A DNA stretch of 64,000 nt from Pseudanabaena sp. PCC 6802 (GCF_000332175.1 NZ_KB235914.1:751966-815965); one strand, 5' to 3'. Positions 1-8,759 are shown, counted from the first letter of the stretch. A program made the numbers and translations. Notes: a model not told the origin generated them from the sequence alone.

Positions 1-72
1 TTCGACCTCAGACTTGCGCCCTATAAATCGGTCTAGAGCTACTGGTTTACCAACGGTAAAGGGATTGGTCAT
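1..72 (-). CDS. AAA/STAND-type ATPase, N-terminal fragment (partial)
   Basis: Reading the minus strand from an ATG at 72 to the window edge gives 24 codons beginning MTNPFTVGKPV and containing FIGRKSEVE. An NPF-x-G-x-P start followed by a F(I/V)GR-x-x-E element is, from family knowledge, typical of the N-terminus of cyanobacterial AAA/Orc1-like or STAND ATPases. The P-loop would lie beyond the edge, so function cannot be confirmed. The start is 80 bp from the 3' end of the Uma2 gene at 153-800. Confidence 0.5.
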   Translation of the reverse strand, partial: MTNPFTVGKPVALDRFIGRKSEVE

Positions 73-152
73 AGCGATCGCCTAATTTCCCCAAAATGTG
101 TTCGCGAGGGAGACAAAAATTACTGGTTACTGCAAAAATAATACCGCCAAAA

Positions 153-800
153 TCATTCAAGCTGTTCGCGAACCCAATGCAAAAATTCCCTTCTTACTGC
201 ACTCATGGGTATTTCATTACTGCGAGCCAAACACTGTGAGATGCGATCGGCGATCGGCAAATTAGGGAATAGCAGGCTATGCGGCAATGTAACGTACTTG
301 CCATCCTGCCAAACACTAATTGTTAACTTGCCATCTTTGTAGCGCCAAATCTCGGCAACACCCAGGGCTTCATAGGCGCTTATCTGAGTATTGGAAGTGA
401 GATCGACCTCTATTACCAGATCGGGCGGTGGATCGATGTTTAGATCGAGCCGTTTTTTGCCGATCGCCGCCGCGTAGTTTTTGATGTAAAAGCAGTCATC
501 CGGCTCGATGCCTGCTTTCATCATTTGTTTCTTAAAGGTGGAAGAACCCAGTGATTCCCACTCTTGCCCCAATTCGTCAAGCAAAATTTTGAGCAGATCG
601 CCAATAATCACCTTAGCTCGCTCGTGTTCTGGTAGTGGCATCCGTATCTCTAGTGTTTCACCATAATAAGCAATGCGGGCGGCGCGGCGATCGCCTAATT
701 CCTCTAGAATCTCTTCAAATTCCGACCATGTGATGTCGTGCAGGACGGCGCGCTGCCCTGGCAGCACTTCAATTTGACTGATTCGCACCTGCACGACCAT
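153..800 (-). CDS. Uma2 family (DUF820) PD-(D/E)XK endonuclease-like protein
   Basis: A 215-aa protein with the Uma2 layout. An N-terminal helical part contains ITWSEFEEIL and a conserved Glu in YYGETLEIRMP, then LPEHE, then the nuclease core PPPDLVIEVDLTS, where the D...E-x-D residues are the presumed metal ligands, and finally ALGVAEIWRYKDG, the usual YxxxGVxEYW-like element. Uma2 proteins are very numerous in cyanobacteria. The fold is a restriction-type nuclease, but the biological role is not established. It starts 14 bp after the ugd stop on the same strand, so it is probably co-transcribed without implying a shared pathway. Confidence 0.85.
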   Translation of the reverse strand: MVVQVRISQIEVLPGQRAVLHDITWSEFEEILEELGDRRAARIAYYGETLEIRMPLPEHERAKVIIGDLLKILLDELGQEWESLGSSTFKKQMMKAGIEPDDCFYIKNYAAAIGKKRLDLNIDPPPDLVIEVDLTSNTQISAYEALGVAEIWRYKDGKLTISVWQDGKYVTLPHSLLFPNLPIADRISQCLARSNEIPMSAVRREFLHWVREQLE

Positions 801-814
801 CTTGTTGTGGTTCC

Positions 815-2161
815 CTAGCGACCGATACCGACATAGTTGAAGCCAGCGGCTTCGAGGGCTTCGCGATCGCAGAAGTTACGAGCATCGACCATGACGTGAT
901 TGGTCATCAGCTTTGCCATCTTCGCGTAGTCAAGGGTGCGAAACTCTTCCCAATCTGTCACTAAGACTAAAGCATCACAGCCGTCAGCGAGGCGTTCGGC
1001 ATCGGTTTCCACGATCACGTTGGAGAGCGCATCGCGAATACCAGACTGGGACACGATCGGATCGTAAGCCTTTACCTTAGCTCCCAAGCGGCTGAGTTGT
1101 TCGATTAAGGTTAGAGAAGGTGCATCGCGCATGTCATCGGTATCCGGCTTAAACGCTAAGCCCAGAAGTCCGATCGTTTTGCCCTTCAGAATCTTCAAAG
1201 TCTGCTGGAGTTTTAAGACAACTAAGTTACGCTGGTGCTGGTTGACCTGCACGCAAGCCTTGAGTAGCTCGGCAGTATAGCCGTAGTCAGTGGCCGTATG
1301 AATTAATGCCGATACGTCCTTGCCGAAGCAGGAGCCGCCCCAACCGATGCCCGCCTGGAGGAACTTGCTACCGATACGGGAATCTAGCCCTATGCCGCGA
1401 CTGACCTCTTTAATATCAGCACCAACGCGATCGCAAACATTGGCGACCTCGTTGACAAAGCTAATCTTTACGGCTAGGAAGGCATTGGCAGCATACTTAA
1501 TCATTTCTGCCGAGTTCAGATCGGTCACCACAACGGGAACTGGGGTACTGGTTTTGTCTGTAGCATATTTGCGGTTGATGATATCTGCATAGAGTGCGTG
1601 CATGACTTTGATGGCGCGATCGCTGCTACTGCCCAGAACGATGCGATCGGGGTTAAAAGTATCGTAAACGGCATTACCTTCGCGCAAGAATTCGGGATTG
1701 CTGACAATATCGAATTCCGCTTGCTTGTGATTGCCATGCTCTGCCATACCATCTAGCACCAGCATCCGCACCCAATCGCCAGAGCCGATTGGCACCGTGG
1801 ACTTATTCACGATTACCTTATAGCCATGCTTGAGGTGAGCGCCAATGCTGCGGGCTACGGCTTCTACATAACGGGTATCGCTTTGCCCGTCTGGTAACGG
1901 TGGCGTACCGACGGCAATAAACAGGACTTCGCCGTGTTCTACACCAGCCATAATATCCGTGGTAAAGCTGAGGTGACCTGCCGCGATCGCCTGCTGCATG
2001 ATTTCGGGCAAGCCTGGCTCGTGGATGGGGGACTGTCCCGATTTCATGAGCTGTACTTTGGCTTCGTTATTATCAACGCAGACCACGTCATGTCCGGCAT
2101 GGGCAAGGCACGCCCCCGTAACTAATCCAACATATCCGGTGCCAATTACGCAGACTTTCAT
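815..2161 (-). CDS. ugd: UDP-glucose 6-dehydrogenase
   Basis: This 448-aa enzyme oxidises UDP-glucose to UDP-glucuronate with two NAD+. The N-terminal Rossmann motif is GTGYVG at residues 7-12. The active-site cysteine lies in GWGGSCFGKD near residue 275, and the C-terminal domain contains LGLAFKPDTDDMRDAPS, the sugar-nucleotide-binding region. Length and motif order are those of intact bacterial Ugd. It lies downstream of a UDP-glucuronate decarboxylase gene on the same strand (126-bp gap), so the pair should make UDP-GlcA and UDP-xylose for exopolysaccharide or cell-surface glycans. Confidence 0.95.
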   Translation of the reverse strand: MKVCVIGTGYVGLVTGACLAHAGHDVVCVDNNEAKVQLMKSGQSPIHEPGLPEIMQQAIAAGHLSFTTDIMAGVEHGEVLFIAVGTPPLPDGQSDTRYVEAVARSIGAHLKHGYKVIVNKSTVPIGSGDWVRMLVLDGMAEHGNHKQAEFDIVSNPEFLREGNAVYDTFNPDRIVLGSSSDRAIKVMHALYADIINRKYATDKTSTPVPVVVTDLNSAEMIKYAANAFLAVKISFVNEVANVCDRVGADIKEVSRGIGLDSRIGSKFLQAGIGWGGSCFGKDVSALIHTATDYGYTAELLKACVQVNQHQRNLVVLKLQQTLKILKGKTIGLLGLAFKPDTDDMRDAPSLTLIEQLSRLGAKVKAYDPIVSQSGIRDALSNVIVETDAERLADGCDALVLVTDWEEFRTLDYAKMAKLMTNHVMVDARNFCDREALEAAGFNYVGIGR

Positions 2162-2244
2162 AGTTAATTAGCGATCAATTTAAGTAGTGGTTTACAGTCA
2201 ATCTGTCGATCTGTAGTTTAAGTTCAGATAGTGAAAATCTAGAG

Positions 2245-2280
2245 AAAGTTCCAAGTTAACATTTGCAGATCTGGAACTTT
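2245..2280 (-). terminator. Possible weak hairpin after the decarboxylase gene
   Basis: AAAGTTCCA at 2245-2253 and its exact complement at 2272-2280 can pair around an 18-nt loop between the two nucleotide-sugar genes. On the minus strand no long U-run follows, so this may be only an attenuating hairpin. Confidence 0.3.
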
Positions 2281-2287
2281 TAAATAA

Positions 2288-3220
2288 CTAATTACCAATA
2301 ATTCTGGTACGGAAGTCGGCGATCGTACGAGTTAGTCCTTCTTCTAATGGTACTAGAGGTTTCCAGTCCAGCCACTGCATTGCTCTAGTTATATCTGGCT
2401 GGCGACGGCGCGGATCGTCCTGGGGCAGGGGGTTAAAAATTACCTCCGAGTTTGGGTTTACCATTTTTTGAATCGTAGTTGCCAACTCCAGGATCGTGTA
2501 TTCACCAGGATTGCCAAGATTGACAGGTTCCGTGCGATCGCTATCCATCAAGCGCATTAACCCTTCTACCAGATCGGATACGTAGCAAAAACTGCGGGTT
2601 TGGGAGCCATCGCCATAAACGGTGAGAGGCTTACCCCGCAAAGACTGCACGATAAAGTTGCTGACTACGCGACCGTCATTTTCTTGCATGCGCTCGCCAT
2701 AGGTGTTGAAAATACGTGCCACCCTGACATCGAGATTGTGTTGGCGTAGGTAATCAAAAGTAAGCGTCTCCGCTATCCGTTTGCCTTCGTCGTAATTTGC
2801 GCGAATGCCAGTGCAATTAACGTTGCCCCAGTATTCTTCGGATTGAGGGTGAACTAAAGGATCGCCATATACTTCCGAGGTCGAAGCCAGCAAAAATCTG
2901 GCTTTAACGCGTTTTGCCAGACCTAGCATGTTCATAGTACCGAGGACGTTAGTTTTAATGGTCTTGATCGGGTTGGCTTGATAGTGAACCGGAGAAGCGG
3001 GGCAGGCGAGGTGATATACCCGATCTACCTCCAGCTTAATGGGGTCTGTGATATCGTGGCGCAATAGCTCGAAGTTATTGTTACCAAACCAGTGGCTGAT
3101 ATTGCGCTTGTCACCTGTATAAAAATTATCTAAACAAATAACCTCATGCCCTTGATGCATGAGCCGATCGATCAAGTGCGAGCCAATAAAACCTGCACCA
3201 CCAGTTACCAAAATTCGCAT
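2288..3220 (-). CDS. UDP-glucuronate decarboxylase (UDP-xylose synthase), extended SDR
   Basis: A 310-aa NAD-dependent epimerase/dehydratase-family enzyme. It has GGAGFIG near residues 7-13, a serine-containing STSEVYGDP element and the YxxxK pair in NYDEGKR. The sequences [10 protein letters not shown] and [10 protein letters not shown] are characteristic of bacterial UXS enzymes, which oxidatively decarboxylate UDP-glucuronate to UDP-xylose. Substrate assignment is from family resemblance and from adjacency to ugd, which supplies UDP-glucuronate. Transcription runs from here into ugd. The start ATG at 3220 begins directly with [10 protein letters not shown]. Confidence 0.88.
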   Translation of the reverse strand: MRILVTGGAGFIGSHLIDRLMHQGHEVICLDNFYTGDKRNISHWFGNNNFELLRHDITDPIKLEVDRVYHLACPASPVHYQANPIKTIKTNVLGTMNMLGLAKRVKARFLLASTSEVYGDPLVHPQSEEYWGNVNCTGIRANYDEGKRIAETLTFDYLRQHNLDVRVARIFNTYGERMQENDGRVVSNFIVQSLRGKPLTVYGDGSQTRSFCYVSDLVEGLMRLMDSDRTEPVNLGNPGEYTILELATTIQKMVNPNSEVIFNPLPQDDPRRRQPDITRAMQWLDWKPLVPLEEGLTRTIADFRTRIIGN

Positions 3221-3603
3221 AGACTCTATATTCCTAATAACTCAGAGTGTCAATTGTGCCAAATTATGCCAAATACGGAAAAGCCTTGATTCGATCGCTA
3301 TTTTTATCTTTGGGTTGTCGTTGGCGATTTACCAGTCGACGCGTACCTCAAATCGGATATCTCTAGAAGCTGCCAGAGCGATCGCAAATGGGCAATATAA
3401 ACAGACAATGTCTGCTTATGCCTACCAGTACAGGTAGAGTTTATCTGTATGTCGGCAAAAACTGCAACAATTGGTATAGCATTTGGCTTTTAGCGGTCAG
3501 CTTTCAGCCGGCAGCTTTTTTAGAGGCTTATGCCGCAAGCAATTTTTGCTATATAAACATTAGATATTGCCCAAGTTTAGTTAATTTTGAAGCAGGTTAA
3601 GTT
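3221..3603. other. Intergenic region between divergent genes
   Basis: This 383-bp gap lies between the divergent decarboxylase gene and the secreted hypothetical gene and must hold promoters for both. Near 3494-3523 there is an imperfect GGTCAGCTTTCAGCCGGCAGC element followed by a T-run. I see no convincing operator or RNA gene. Confidence 0.4.
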
Positions 3604-4020
3604 GTGCGCAAATATCCTCACATTAGTTTAGCTACCTTGCTAGCGATCGCAACAGCAATACCAATTTTGAGTAATGCTCATGCTGCCATCGCCCAAAATA
3701 TTACCCAAAAGAGCGATCTGGCAAAAGAGCGATCGGGGGGCTTAGAGATCCTGGTTGTAAATAGCTCTGGAGTCGGACTGAAATCGCTGCAAGTGGCTCC
3801 AGGTAATTCCCTTACCTGGGGGTCGAATATTTTGAGCGCGGATATGACTAATGGTGAAGAGCGGCAGGTACAGATTGCCAAGCAACGCCGAGACTGTTAT
3901 CGCGATATCAAAGCCGTGTTTGCTAATGGCAGTAGCATTGAAGACTGCAATATCAATTTTTGCCGGAACGATATCTATACATTTACAACTACGACCTTGA
4001 GCGTACCAGCCCTGTGGTAG
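3604..4020 (+). CDS. Secreted hypothetical protein
   Basis: A 138-aa protein with a GTG start. Residues 1-31 look like a Sec signal peptide: a basic start, a hydrophobic LATLLAIATAIPIL stretch and an AHAAIAQ cleavage region. The mature part has LEILVVNSSGVGLKSLQVAP, then W-G-SNIL, a cysteine pair in CYRDIKAVFANG and a C-terminal CNINFC. This pattern resembles a small beta-rich periplasmic domain common in cyanobacteria and proteobacteria that carries uninformative annotations. No catalytic motif is visible, so function is unknown. Its stop overlaps the proposed GTG start of the downstream HAD gene. Confidence 0.65.
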   Translation: MRKYPHISLATLLAIATAIPILSNAHAAIAQNITQKSDLAKERSGGLEILVVNSSGVGLKSLQVAPGNSLTWGSNILSADMTNGEERQVQIAKQRRDCYRDIKAVFANGSSIEDCNINFCRNDIYTFTTTTLSVPALW

Positions 4021-4769
4021 AACTCCTGTTAGCAACTACTGAGCATCCTAAAGTCATTTTTCTCGATGCGGTCGGTACTCTGTTTGGCGTGCGTGGGGGC
4101 GTGGGGCAGATTTACAGTCGCTTTGCCCGGGAAGCCGGGGTATCAGTAGCGGCTGATGCGATCGATCGGGCATTTCGGCAGAGTTTCCAGTCTGCACCCA
4201 GGATGGCTTTCCCAGGTGTAGATCGCTCTGATATCCCCGCAAGCGAGTATCAGTGGTGGAAAGCGATCGCCGCGCAAACGTTTAGCCTGGCGGGCGCGAT
4301 CGAACAATTTGATGATTTTGCCCAGTTTTTTCGACCTTTATACGACTACTTTGAACTGGCCGATGCCTGGTTTGTGTACGATGATGTCCCCCTAGCTTTA
4401 CAAAATTGGCAGAGCATGGGGATCGAGCTAGGCGTAATCTCGAATTTTGACAGCCGACTTTATCCCGTTCTGGAAGCACTGCAACTCTCGCACTTCTTTG
4501 ACTCCATCACGATTTCCACAGAGGTGGGAGCAGCTAAGCCAGATCCGGTCATCTTTCAAGCTGGTCTCAGCAAGCACTATTGCACGGCGGCACAGGCATG
4601 GCACATCGGTGATAGCTATAAAGAAGATCGCCAGGGTGCTGTAGCTGCTGGCATACAGGGCATATGGTTAGAGCGCGATCGCGCCTTTGCCACTCCGCCA
4701 TCTCAGATTGAGTCCAATACTTACAGCGTGCAGAGTCTGGCGGGTTTGCTCAAGCCTCAGAGTGCCTGA
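4014..4769 (+). CDS. HAD-superfamily hydrolase, REG-2/HDHD3-like
   Basis: About 251 aa when started at the GTG at 4014, which overlaps the upstream stop codon. The open frame extends to a TTG at 3960, but the fold begins only at KVIFLDAVGTL, so the short start fits better. HAD motifs: motif I DAVGT, motif II ISNFDS, motif III Lys in AAKPDP, motif IV GDSYKED. Motif I has Val where most HAD phosphatases have a second Asp. From memory this is seen in the REG-2-like subgroup, so it need not mean loss of activity. The substrate is unknown. Confidence 0.8.
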   Translation: MVELLLATTEHPKVIFLDAVGTLFGVRGGVGQIYSRFAREAGVSVAADAIDRAFRQSFQSAPRMAFPGVDRSDIPASEYQWWKAIAAQTFSLAGAIEQFDDFAQFFRPLYDYFELADAWFVYDDVPLALQNWQSMGIELGVISNFDSRLYPVLEALQLSHFFDSITISTEVGAAKPDPVIFQAGLSKHYCTAAQAWHIGDSYKEDRQGAVAAGIQGIWLERDRAFATPPSQIESNTYSVQSLAGLLKPQSA

Positions 4770-5610
4770 ATTTTGCGATCAGACCGTGTTTGGGTGCGAA
4801 AATCATCGCGACGAGAAATAGCAGAGTTTGCACGACTACGATGCATCCTCCGGTCGAAGCATCCAGATAACGGCTGACGTACGTGCCCATCACGCTAGAG
4901 AAGACGCTACTCGCGATCGCCAACCACGTCATGCGATCGAAGCGATCGCTGAGCATATAACCCGTTGCCCCTGGCGTTACCAACATGGCAATTACCAGGA
5001 TAATTCCCACGGTTTGCTGCGCTGCCACAATCGTGAGCGCCAGTAAGGATAAAAGCGTGTAGTAGAGCGCGGTGGTATTAATACCAATGGAACGAGCGTG
5101 GGTTGGGTCGAAACAAAACAGCAGTAAGTCTTTGCGCTTTACGAACATTACCGACATCGTAATCGCACCGATAATGCCTGTCTGGATAATGCTCCAATCG
5201 GAGATCCCTAAAACATTACCAAACAGAATATGGGATAGATCGACAGCAGCAGTAGTCTTAGACACCAGTACCAGACCGAAGGCAAAGAAGCCAGTAAATA
5301 CCAGACCGATAACCGTATCTTCCTTGATGCGAGTTCTATCTTTAATAAATCCAATTGAGATGACAGCTCCCAATCCAAAGATAAAAGCACCGATCGCAAT
5401 AGGAATGTTGAGAATGTAGGCAAGCACTACACCCGGCAAGACCGCATGGGAAACCGCATCTCCCATCAAAGCCCAACCCTTGAGGGTCATATAGCAAGAG
5501 AGCACGGCACATACCATGCCCACCAGAGCGCTGACTAAAATCGCCCTCACCATAAACCCATACTGCAAGGGATCGACAAACCAATGCCAAATTGCTTGGA
5601 TGATATCCAT
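4750..5610 (-). CDS. mntB: Manganese/zinc-type ABC transporter permease
   Basis: A 286-aa ABC-3 family integral membrane protein with about eight hydrophobic segments, including FMVRAILVSALVGMVCAV and IILVIAMLVTPGATGYML. The latter holds the conserved L-V-x-PGATG region of MntB/ZnuB/SitC permeases. It is the last gene of the metal-uptake operon and starts 3 bp after the ATPase stop, so it is surely co-translated. The metal is inferred from the binding protein (MntC/SitA type). Its 3' end overlaps the convergent HAD gene by 20 bp. Confidence 0.9.
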   Translation of the reverse strand: MDIIQAIWHWFVDPLQYGFMVRAILVSALVGMVCAVLSCYMTLKGWALMGDAVSHAVLPGVVLAYILNIPIAIGAFIFGLGAVISIGFIKDRTRIKEDTVIGLVFTGFFAFGLVLVSKTTAAVDLSHILFGNVLGISDWSIIQTGIIGAITMSVMFVKRKDLLLFCFDPTHARSIGINTTALYYTLLSLLALTIVAAQQTVGIILVIAMLVTPGATGYMLSDRFDRMTWLAIASSVFSSVMGTYVSRYLDASTGGCIVVVQTLLFLVAMIFAPKHGLIAKFRHSEA

Positions 5611-5613
5611 AAA

Positions 5614-6357
5614 TTATCCGGCTATAGAAGGGTTTGGCACTGTAATTCCAAATGTCCGCGAGAGATTTTCCTCCGTGAACACCTCAGAAGTGGGACCGTA
5701 GGCAAGGATGGTACGATTGACCAAAATCGCCCGATCACAGAACGTAGCGATCGAAGCCAGGTCGTGGGTCGAAATTAAAATCGTTTTGCCTGCATCGCGC
5801 AACTCCACTAAAAGCTGCACGATCGCTTTTTCCGTTTTGATATCCACCCCAGAAAATGGCTCGTCTAATAAAATTACTTCCCCTTGCTGTGCCAGAACCC
5901 GCGCGAGGAAAGCCCGCTTTTTCTGCCCGCCTGACAGTTCGCCGATCTGTCTATCTTTAAATTCGCGCATGTGAGTGCGATCTAGGCTATCCAGGACAAT
6001 CTGGCGATCGCGACGGCTGGGAATCCGCAACATATTCATATATCCATAGCGCCCCATCATCACCACATCCTCAACGCTGACAGGGAAATTCCAATCCACA
6101 TCTTCTGATTGCGGAATATATGCTACCAGGTTCTCTTTTTGCACTCGTGCCGTAGGTAGACCGTGAATCAGGACTCGGCCAGTTTTCGGTTTCACAAACC
6201 CCATAATCGCCTTGAACAGCGTTGATTTCCCGCTGCCATTCATGCCCACCAAACCACAGATCGAACCCGCCGACAATTGCAGATTCGCCCCATGCAGCGC
6301 TACTTTCCCGCTATAGGAAACTGTCACATTCTCGACTTGAATACTCGGTACGGTCAT
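5614..6357 (-). CDS. mntA: Manganese/zinc-type ABC transporter ATP-binding protein
   Basis: A 247-aa ABC ATPase with Walker A GMNGSGKST, a Q-loop in YIPQSEDVDW, signature LSGGQKKRAFLAR, Walker B VILLDEPFSG and switch His in STHD. The QSEDVDW element after the Q-loop is typical of Mn/Zn/Fe chelate importers of the SitB/MntA group. Its ATG shares bases (ATGA) with the stop of a 52-codon ORF that lies between it and the binding-protein gene, and the permease follows after 3 bp. Confidence 0.93.
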   Translation of the reverse strand: MTVPSIQVENVTVSYSGKVALHGANLQLSAGSICGLVGMNGSGKSTLFKAIMGFVKPKTGRVLIHGLPTARVQKENLVAYIPQSEDVDWNFPVSVEDVVMMGRYGYMNMLRIPSRRDRQIVLDSLDRTHMREFKDRQIGELSGGQKKRAFLARVLAQQGEVILLDEPFSGVDIKTEKAIVQLLVELRDAGKTILISTHDLASIATFCDRAILVNRTILAYGPTSEVFTEENLSRTFGITVPNPSIAG

Positions 6358-6512
6358 AAATCAATCCAACCTCCAAATAACAACATCAAATCCACGTAAG
6401 GATTAAGCATTTGCCCGATAATCTTCAGTATCAAACCCAGGTATTCTGTGCAAATGCTTAACCCCTCCGATACCTCCGATACCTCCGATATCCCCGATAT
6501 CCTCGACATCAT
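6354..6512 (-). CDS. Small hydrophobic ORF inside the mnt operon
   Basis: A 52-codon frame starts at ATGATG (6512) 12 nt after the mntC stop, with GGGAG about 7 nt upstream of the ATG. It ends in a TGA that overlaps the ATG of the ATPase gene. The N-terminal third is built from the 9-bp repeat at 6465-6509 (ISG-ISE-VSE-VSE). The C-terminal half is hydrophobic and could cross the membrane once: YLGLILKIIGQMLNPYV, DLMLLFGGWIDL. It may be a small transporter subunit, a translational coupler between binding protein and ATPase, or chance. The exact fit between its two neighbours argues for translation. Confidence 0.5.
   Translation of the reverse strand: MMSRISGISEVSEVSEGLSICTEYLGLILKIIGQMLNPYVDLMLLFGGWIDL
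6465..6509. repeat. Five 9-bp tandem units
   Basis: The units read CTCCGATAC, CTCCGATAC, CTCCGATAT, CCCCGATAT and CCTCGACAT. The period is a multiple of three and keeps the small mnt-operon ORF open, so it could expand or contract without changing the frame. Confidence 0.85.
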
Positions 6513-6524
6513 CCCTAACTCCCA

Positions 6525-7571
6525 TCACTGCAATCCCCTCACAAGCGTCTCCACGTTGTATCGCATGAGGGTCAAATATGTGGGCACCGACCCACCTGAG
6601 TCGGAGAGGGAATCAACATAAAACACACCACCAAACTTTGTCCCAGCTTCTGCTGCCACCTGCTTCTGGGCATCGGCGCTGACCGTACTTTCGCAGAACA
6701 CTACGGGAATTTTGTTCTGTCGCACCACATCTATAACTTTTTGTACCTGTCTGGGTGTGGCTTGCCGTTCCGAGTTCACCGCCCATAGATATACCTCCGT
6801 TAAGCCATAGTCTTTAGCCAGATAGGAAAAAGCTCCTTCACAGGTGACGATAAAACGGCGATCGCGTCCAATTGTCTCGATCTCCGTCTTAAGTTGGCGA
6901 TCTATGGCTTGAATTTCCTGGCTATATCTTTTGGCATTGGCATTATATGTAGAAGCATTTTCGGGATCTAATTGCACGAGGGCTTTACGGATATTCTCCA
7001 CATAGATTAATGCCAGCTTTGGTGACATCCAGGCATGGGGATTGGGTTTGCCAGCGTAGGCATCTTCAGAAATATTGATTGGCGTAATCCCTTCGCTAAT
7101 CGTGACGTGGGGAACGTTATTTAATCCCTGGTAAAACTTTTCCGCCCAGCGTTCTAAGCCCATGCCATTGTCGAGAATCAGGTCGGCTGTTTGGGCGCGG
7201 ATTAAATCGCTAGGGGTCGGCTCGTAACCGTGAATCTCAGACCCAATCTTGGTCAAGGACTCCACCACCGCCGCATCGCCAGCAACATTACGAGCCATAT
7301 CGGCAATCACCGTAAACGTGGTCAGAACTATCTTTTTACGTTTGGCCTGGGAGGTTGGACTGTTAGTACCAGTACCAGTGCGATCGCCAGGTGTTGTGCT
7401 TGGAGAGTTACAAGCGATCGTACAAGTTACCAGCAACAAACCCACCACGGCTTGTCCGACTCGCCCTAGCCGTAGTTGCCGATCGCTCCTTTGATTGCCC
7501 GTCCGATACACCTGCATATAAGCTGTACTGTCACCCGATCTGGTGGGGATATATGTAAAAGAGTTTTTCAT
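6525..7571 (-). CDS. mntC: Mn-type ABC transporter substrate-binding lipoprotein
   Basis: A 348-aa cluster A-I (TroA/PsaA) solute-binding protein. The N-terminus has a hydrophobic stretch ending in TCTIAC, a plausible lipobox, followed by a Ser/Thr/Gly linker. The four expected metal ligands are present: His in IHGYEP, His in NPHAWMSP, Glu in TCEGAFSYL and Asp in FYVDSLS. That H-H-E-D set and the SERQATPRQV segment match MntC/SitA-type manganese (or iron) binders rather than ZnuA, and there is no His-rich loop. The first ATG (7571) gives a long 35-aa lead before the hydrophobic stretch; an ATG at 7517 is an alternative start. Confidence 0.9.
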   Translation of the reverse strand: MKNSFTYIPTRSGDSTAYMQVYRTGNQRSDRQLRLGRVGQAVVGLLLVTCTIACNSPSTTPGDRTGTGTNSPTSQAKRKKIVLTTFTVIADMARNVAGDAAVVESLTKIGSEIHGYEPTPSDLIRAQTADLILDNGMGLERWAEKFYQGLNNVPHVTISEGITPINISEDAYAGKPNPHAWMSPKLALIYVENIRKALVQLDPENASTYNANAKRYSQEIQAIDRQLKTEIETIGRDRRFIVTCEGAFSYLAKDYGLTEVYLWAVNSERQATPRQVQKVIDVVRQNKIPVVFCESTVSADAQKQVAAEAGTKFGGVFYVDSLSDSGGSVPTYLTLMRYNVETLVRGLQ

Positions 7572-7789
7572 TATTCTTTCACTTTCATTATTCTTTCATA
7601 TTTTTGCGGTTAGCGATCGAGCGAATTAAAAATAATTGCTACCGAATCTAGCAAGATTCAGCGTGCAGGCGTGGAACCATCGCATGGTCGCCAGCCCCCA
7701 CACCCCACTACAAGGTCGCGAAGGGTTATTAAGTAACTAAATTGCAAATTTTTAGCGATTTAAGTTAACACATGTACTTTTATAGTATA

Positions 7790-7808
7790 AATAATTATTC
7801 TCAATAAG
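7790..7808. promoter_or_regulatory. Fur-box-like element
   Basis: AATAATTATTCTCAATAAG matches the 19-bp Fur consensus at about 12 positions by my alignment. It lies in the divergent mntC / membrane-protein intergenic region. The Fur assignment is inference. Confidence 0.35.
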
Positions 7809-7984
7809 AGTAAAGGTGCTACGAGGTAGCAAGTTTAGCCTTGTAGCTGCTTGCTCGGGATTGAAGAAGTTATTTATAGAAAAGTTAAGACTCAGACATG
7901 AAGGAAACAATATTCGCTTCACTGTTCGTCCTTTTTAGAAATGTTGGTGCTTTTTGGCAAGGATATTCCCAAAAAGCAGTTAAG

Positions 7985-8087
7985 TATAGCTGTGGACAGA
8001 TCTTTTTAGTCCAGGGGGTGTCGGGATGTCCCTCCCACGCAGGGGTTCTATCCCTGCACCCCGTCCTAAGACTGCTGGCTATAGCTA
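7985..8087 (-). repeat. Palindromic repeat family 1, copy 1
   Basis: An inverted copy. It begins TATAGCTGTGGACAGATC and ends CGTCCTAAG...GGCTATAGCTA, with GC-rich internal arms around CACGCAGGGG. Six relatives exist in the window. Confidence 0.75.
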
Positions 8088-8120
8088 TTTTGTCAATGAA
8101 ACAGGAGGTAAGTGTAAAAC

Positions 8121-8747
8121 ATGACAGGAGCAACTAAAAGTTCTGAAATTCAGACTTACGACTTCCCCCGTCAATTAGATGCAGCGCAGGTTGCAGTTTA
8201 TGGCTTAAGTATTCTATCCGCTGGTTTATTTCTACTATTACCCTTTGTCAATTTATTGCATCCCAGTCCTTGGCAGCGCTGGATGGGGACTCTGCATGGT
8301 GTTGGCTCGCTGTTGGCAATGGTAGTAATGGTGTATGCTGGGCATCTCGCGTTTCCGCTCCTACGCGGAGCCGCCAAAATTTTGCCTCAGATGCGGACGT
8401 TGAGTTTTTGGTCGAGCGTGCTGTCGTTTCTGGCGATCGCGACAGGCAATCTCGCCTACATGCGCTACCGTGCCAGTTTAGATAATGGTGGTGCTAGAGC
8501 CTGGTTAAAGGAAAATTCGCCTTTGACCCAGTACGTCTTGATGGAATATCACGAATTCACGGTTTTATTCACGTTGCCTTTGGGTATTGCCTGTACCTGG
8601 GTGCTGTGGAAGTATGGCGATGCGATTCTAGACAAGCAAAATCGTCCCGTACTGACGGCAACCTGCATTGGCTTGATGTTGATGATGTTCTTTGCGATCG
8701 GCGGTATGGTGAGCGGCTTGGGCGTTGCCAAGATCCATGCTTTGTAA
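8121..8747 (+). CDS. Multi-pass membrane protein, possibly haem-binding
   Basis: A 208-aa protein with about five hydrophobic helices: VYGLSILSAGLFLLLPFV, GSLLAMVVMVYAGHLAF, FWSSVLSFLAIATGNLAY, VLFTLPLGIACTWVLW and GLMLMMFFAIGGMVSGLG. Histidines sit at helix edges (TLHGVG, AGHLAF, EYHEFT, KIHAL), as in small cytochrome b-type membrane proteins. A role as a membrane redox protein in iron acquisition is inference only. AGGAGG precedes the ATG by about 12 nt. It heads a three-gene run of small membrane proteins between a Mn importer and an iron porin. I do not recognise the family by name. Confidence 0.75.
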   Translation: MTGATKSSEIQTYDFPRQLDAAQVAVYGLSILSAGLFLLLPFVNLLHPSPWQRWMGTLHGVGSLLAMVVMVYAGHLAFPLLRGAAKILPQMRTLSFWSSVLSFLAIATGNLAYMRYRASLDNGGARAWLKENSPLTQYVLMEYHEFTVLFTLPLGIACTWVLWKYGDAILDKQNRPVLTATCIGLMLMMFFAIGGMVSGLGVAKIHAL

Positions 8748-8759
8748 TTTAGGAGTGAA

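Larger units (their letters stand above)
7572..8120. other. Divergent intergenic region with Fur-like site and MITE-like repeat
   Basis: This 549-bp gap separates mntC from the divergent membrane-protein genes. It contains an AT-rich Fur-box-like sequence at 7790-7808 and a copy of palindromic repeat family 1 at 7985-8087. AGGAGG near 8103 serves the ATG at 8121. Two antiparallel ORFs of about 80 codons across 7885-8137 are created by the repeat and are not considered genes. Confidence 0.6.

Noticed and set aside
3494..3523. Hairpin as a terminator or riboswitch upstream of the secreted protein
   Set aside because: Pairing is imperfect and no known riboswitch features are visible.
7885..8137. 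Two antiparallel ~80-codon ORFs
   Set aside because: Both run through the family-1 palindrome and lack RBS or coding-like features.
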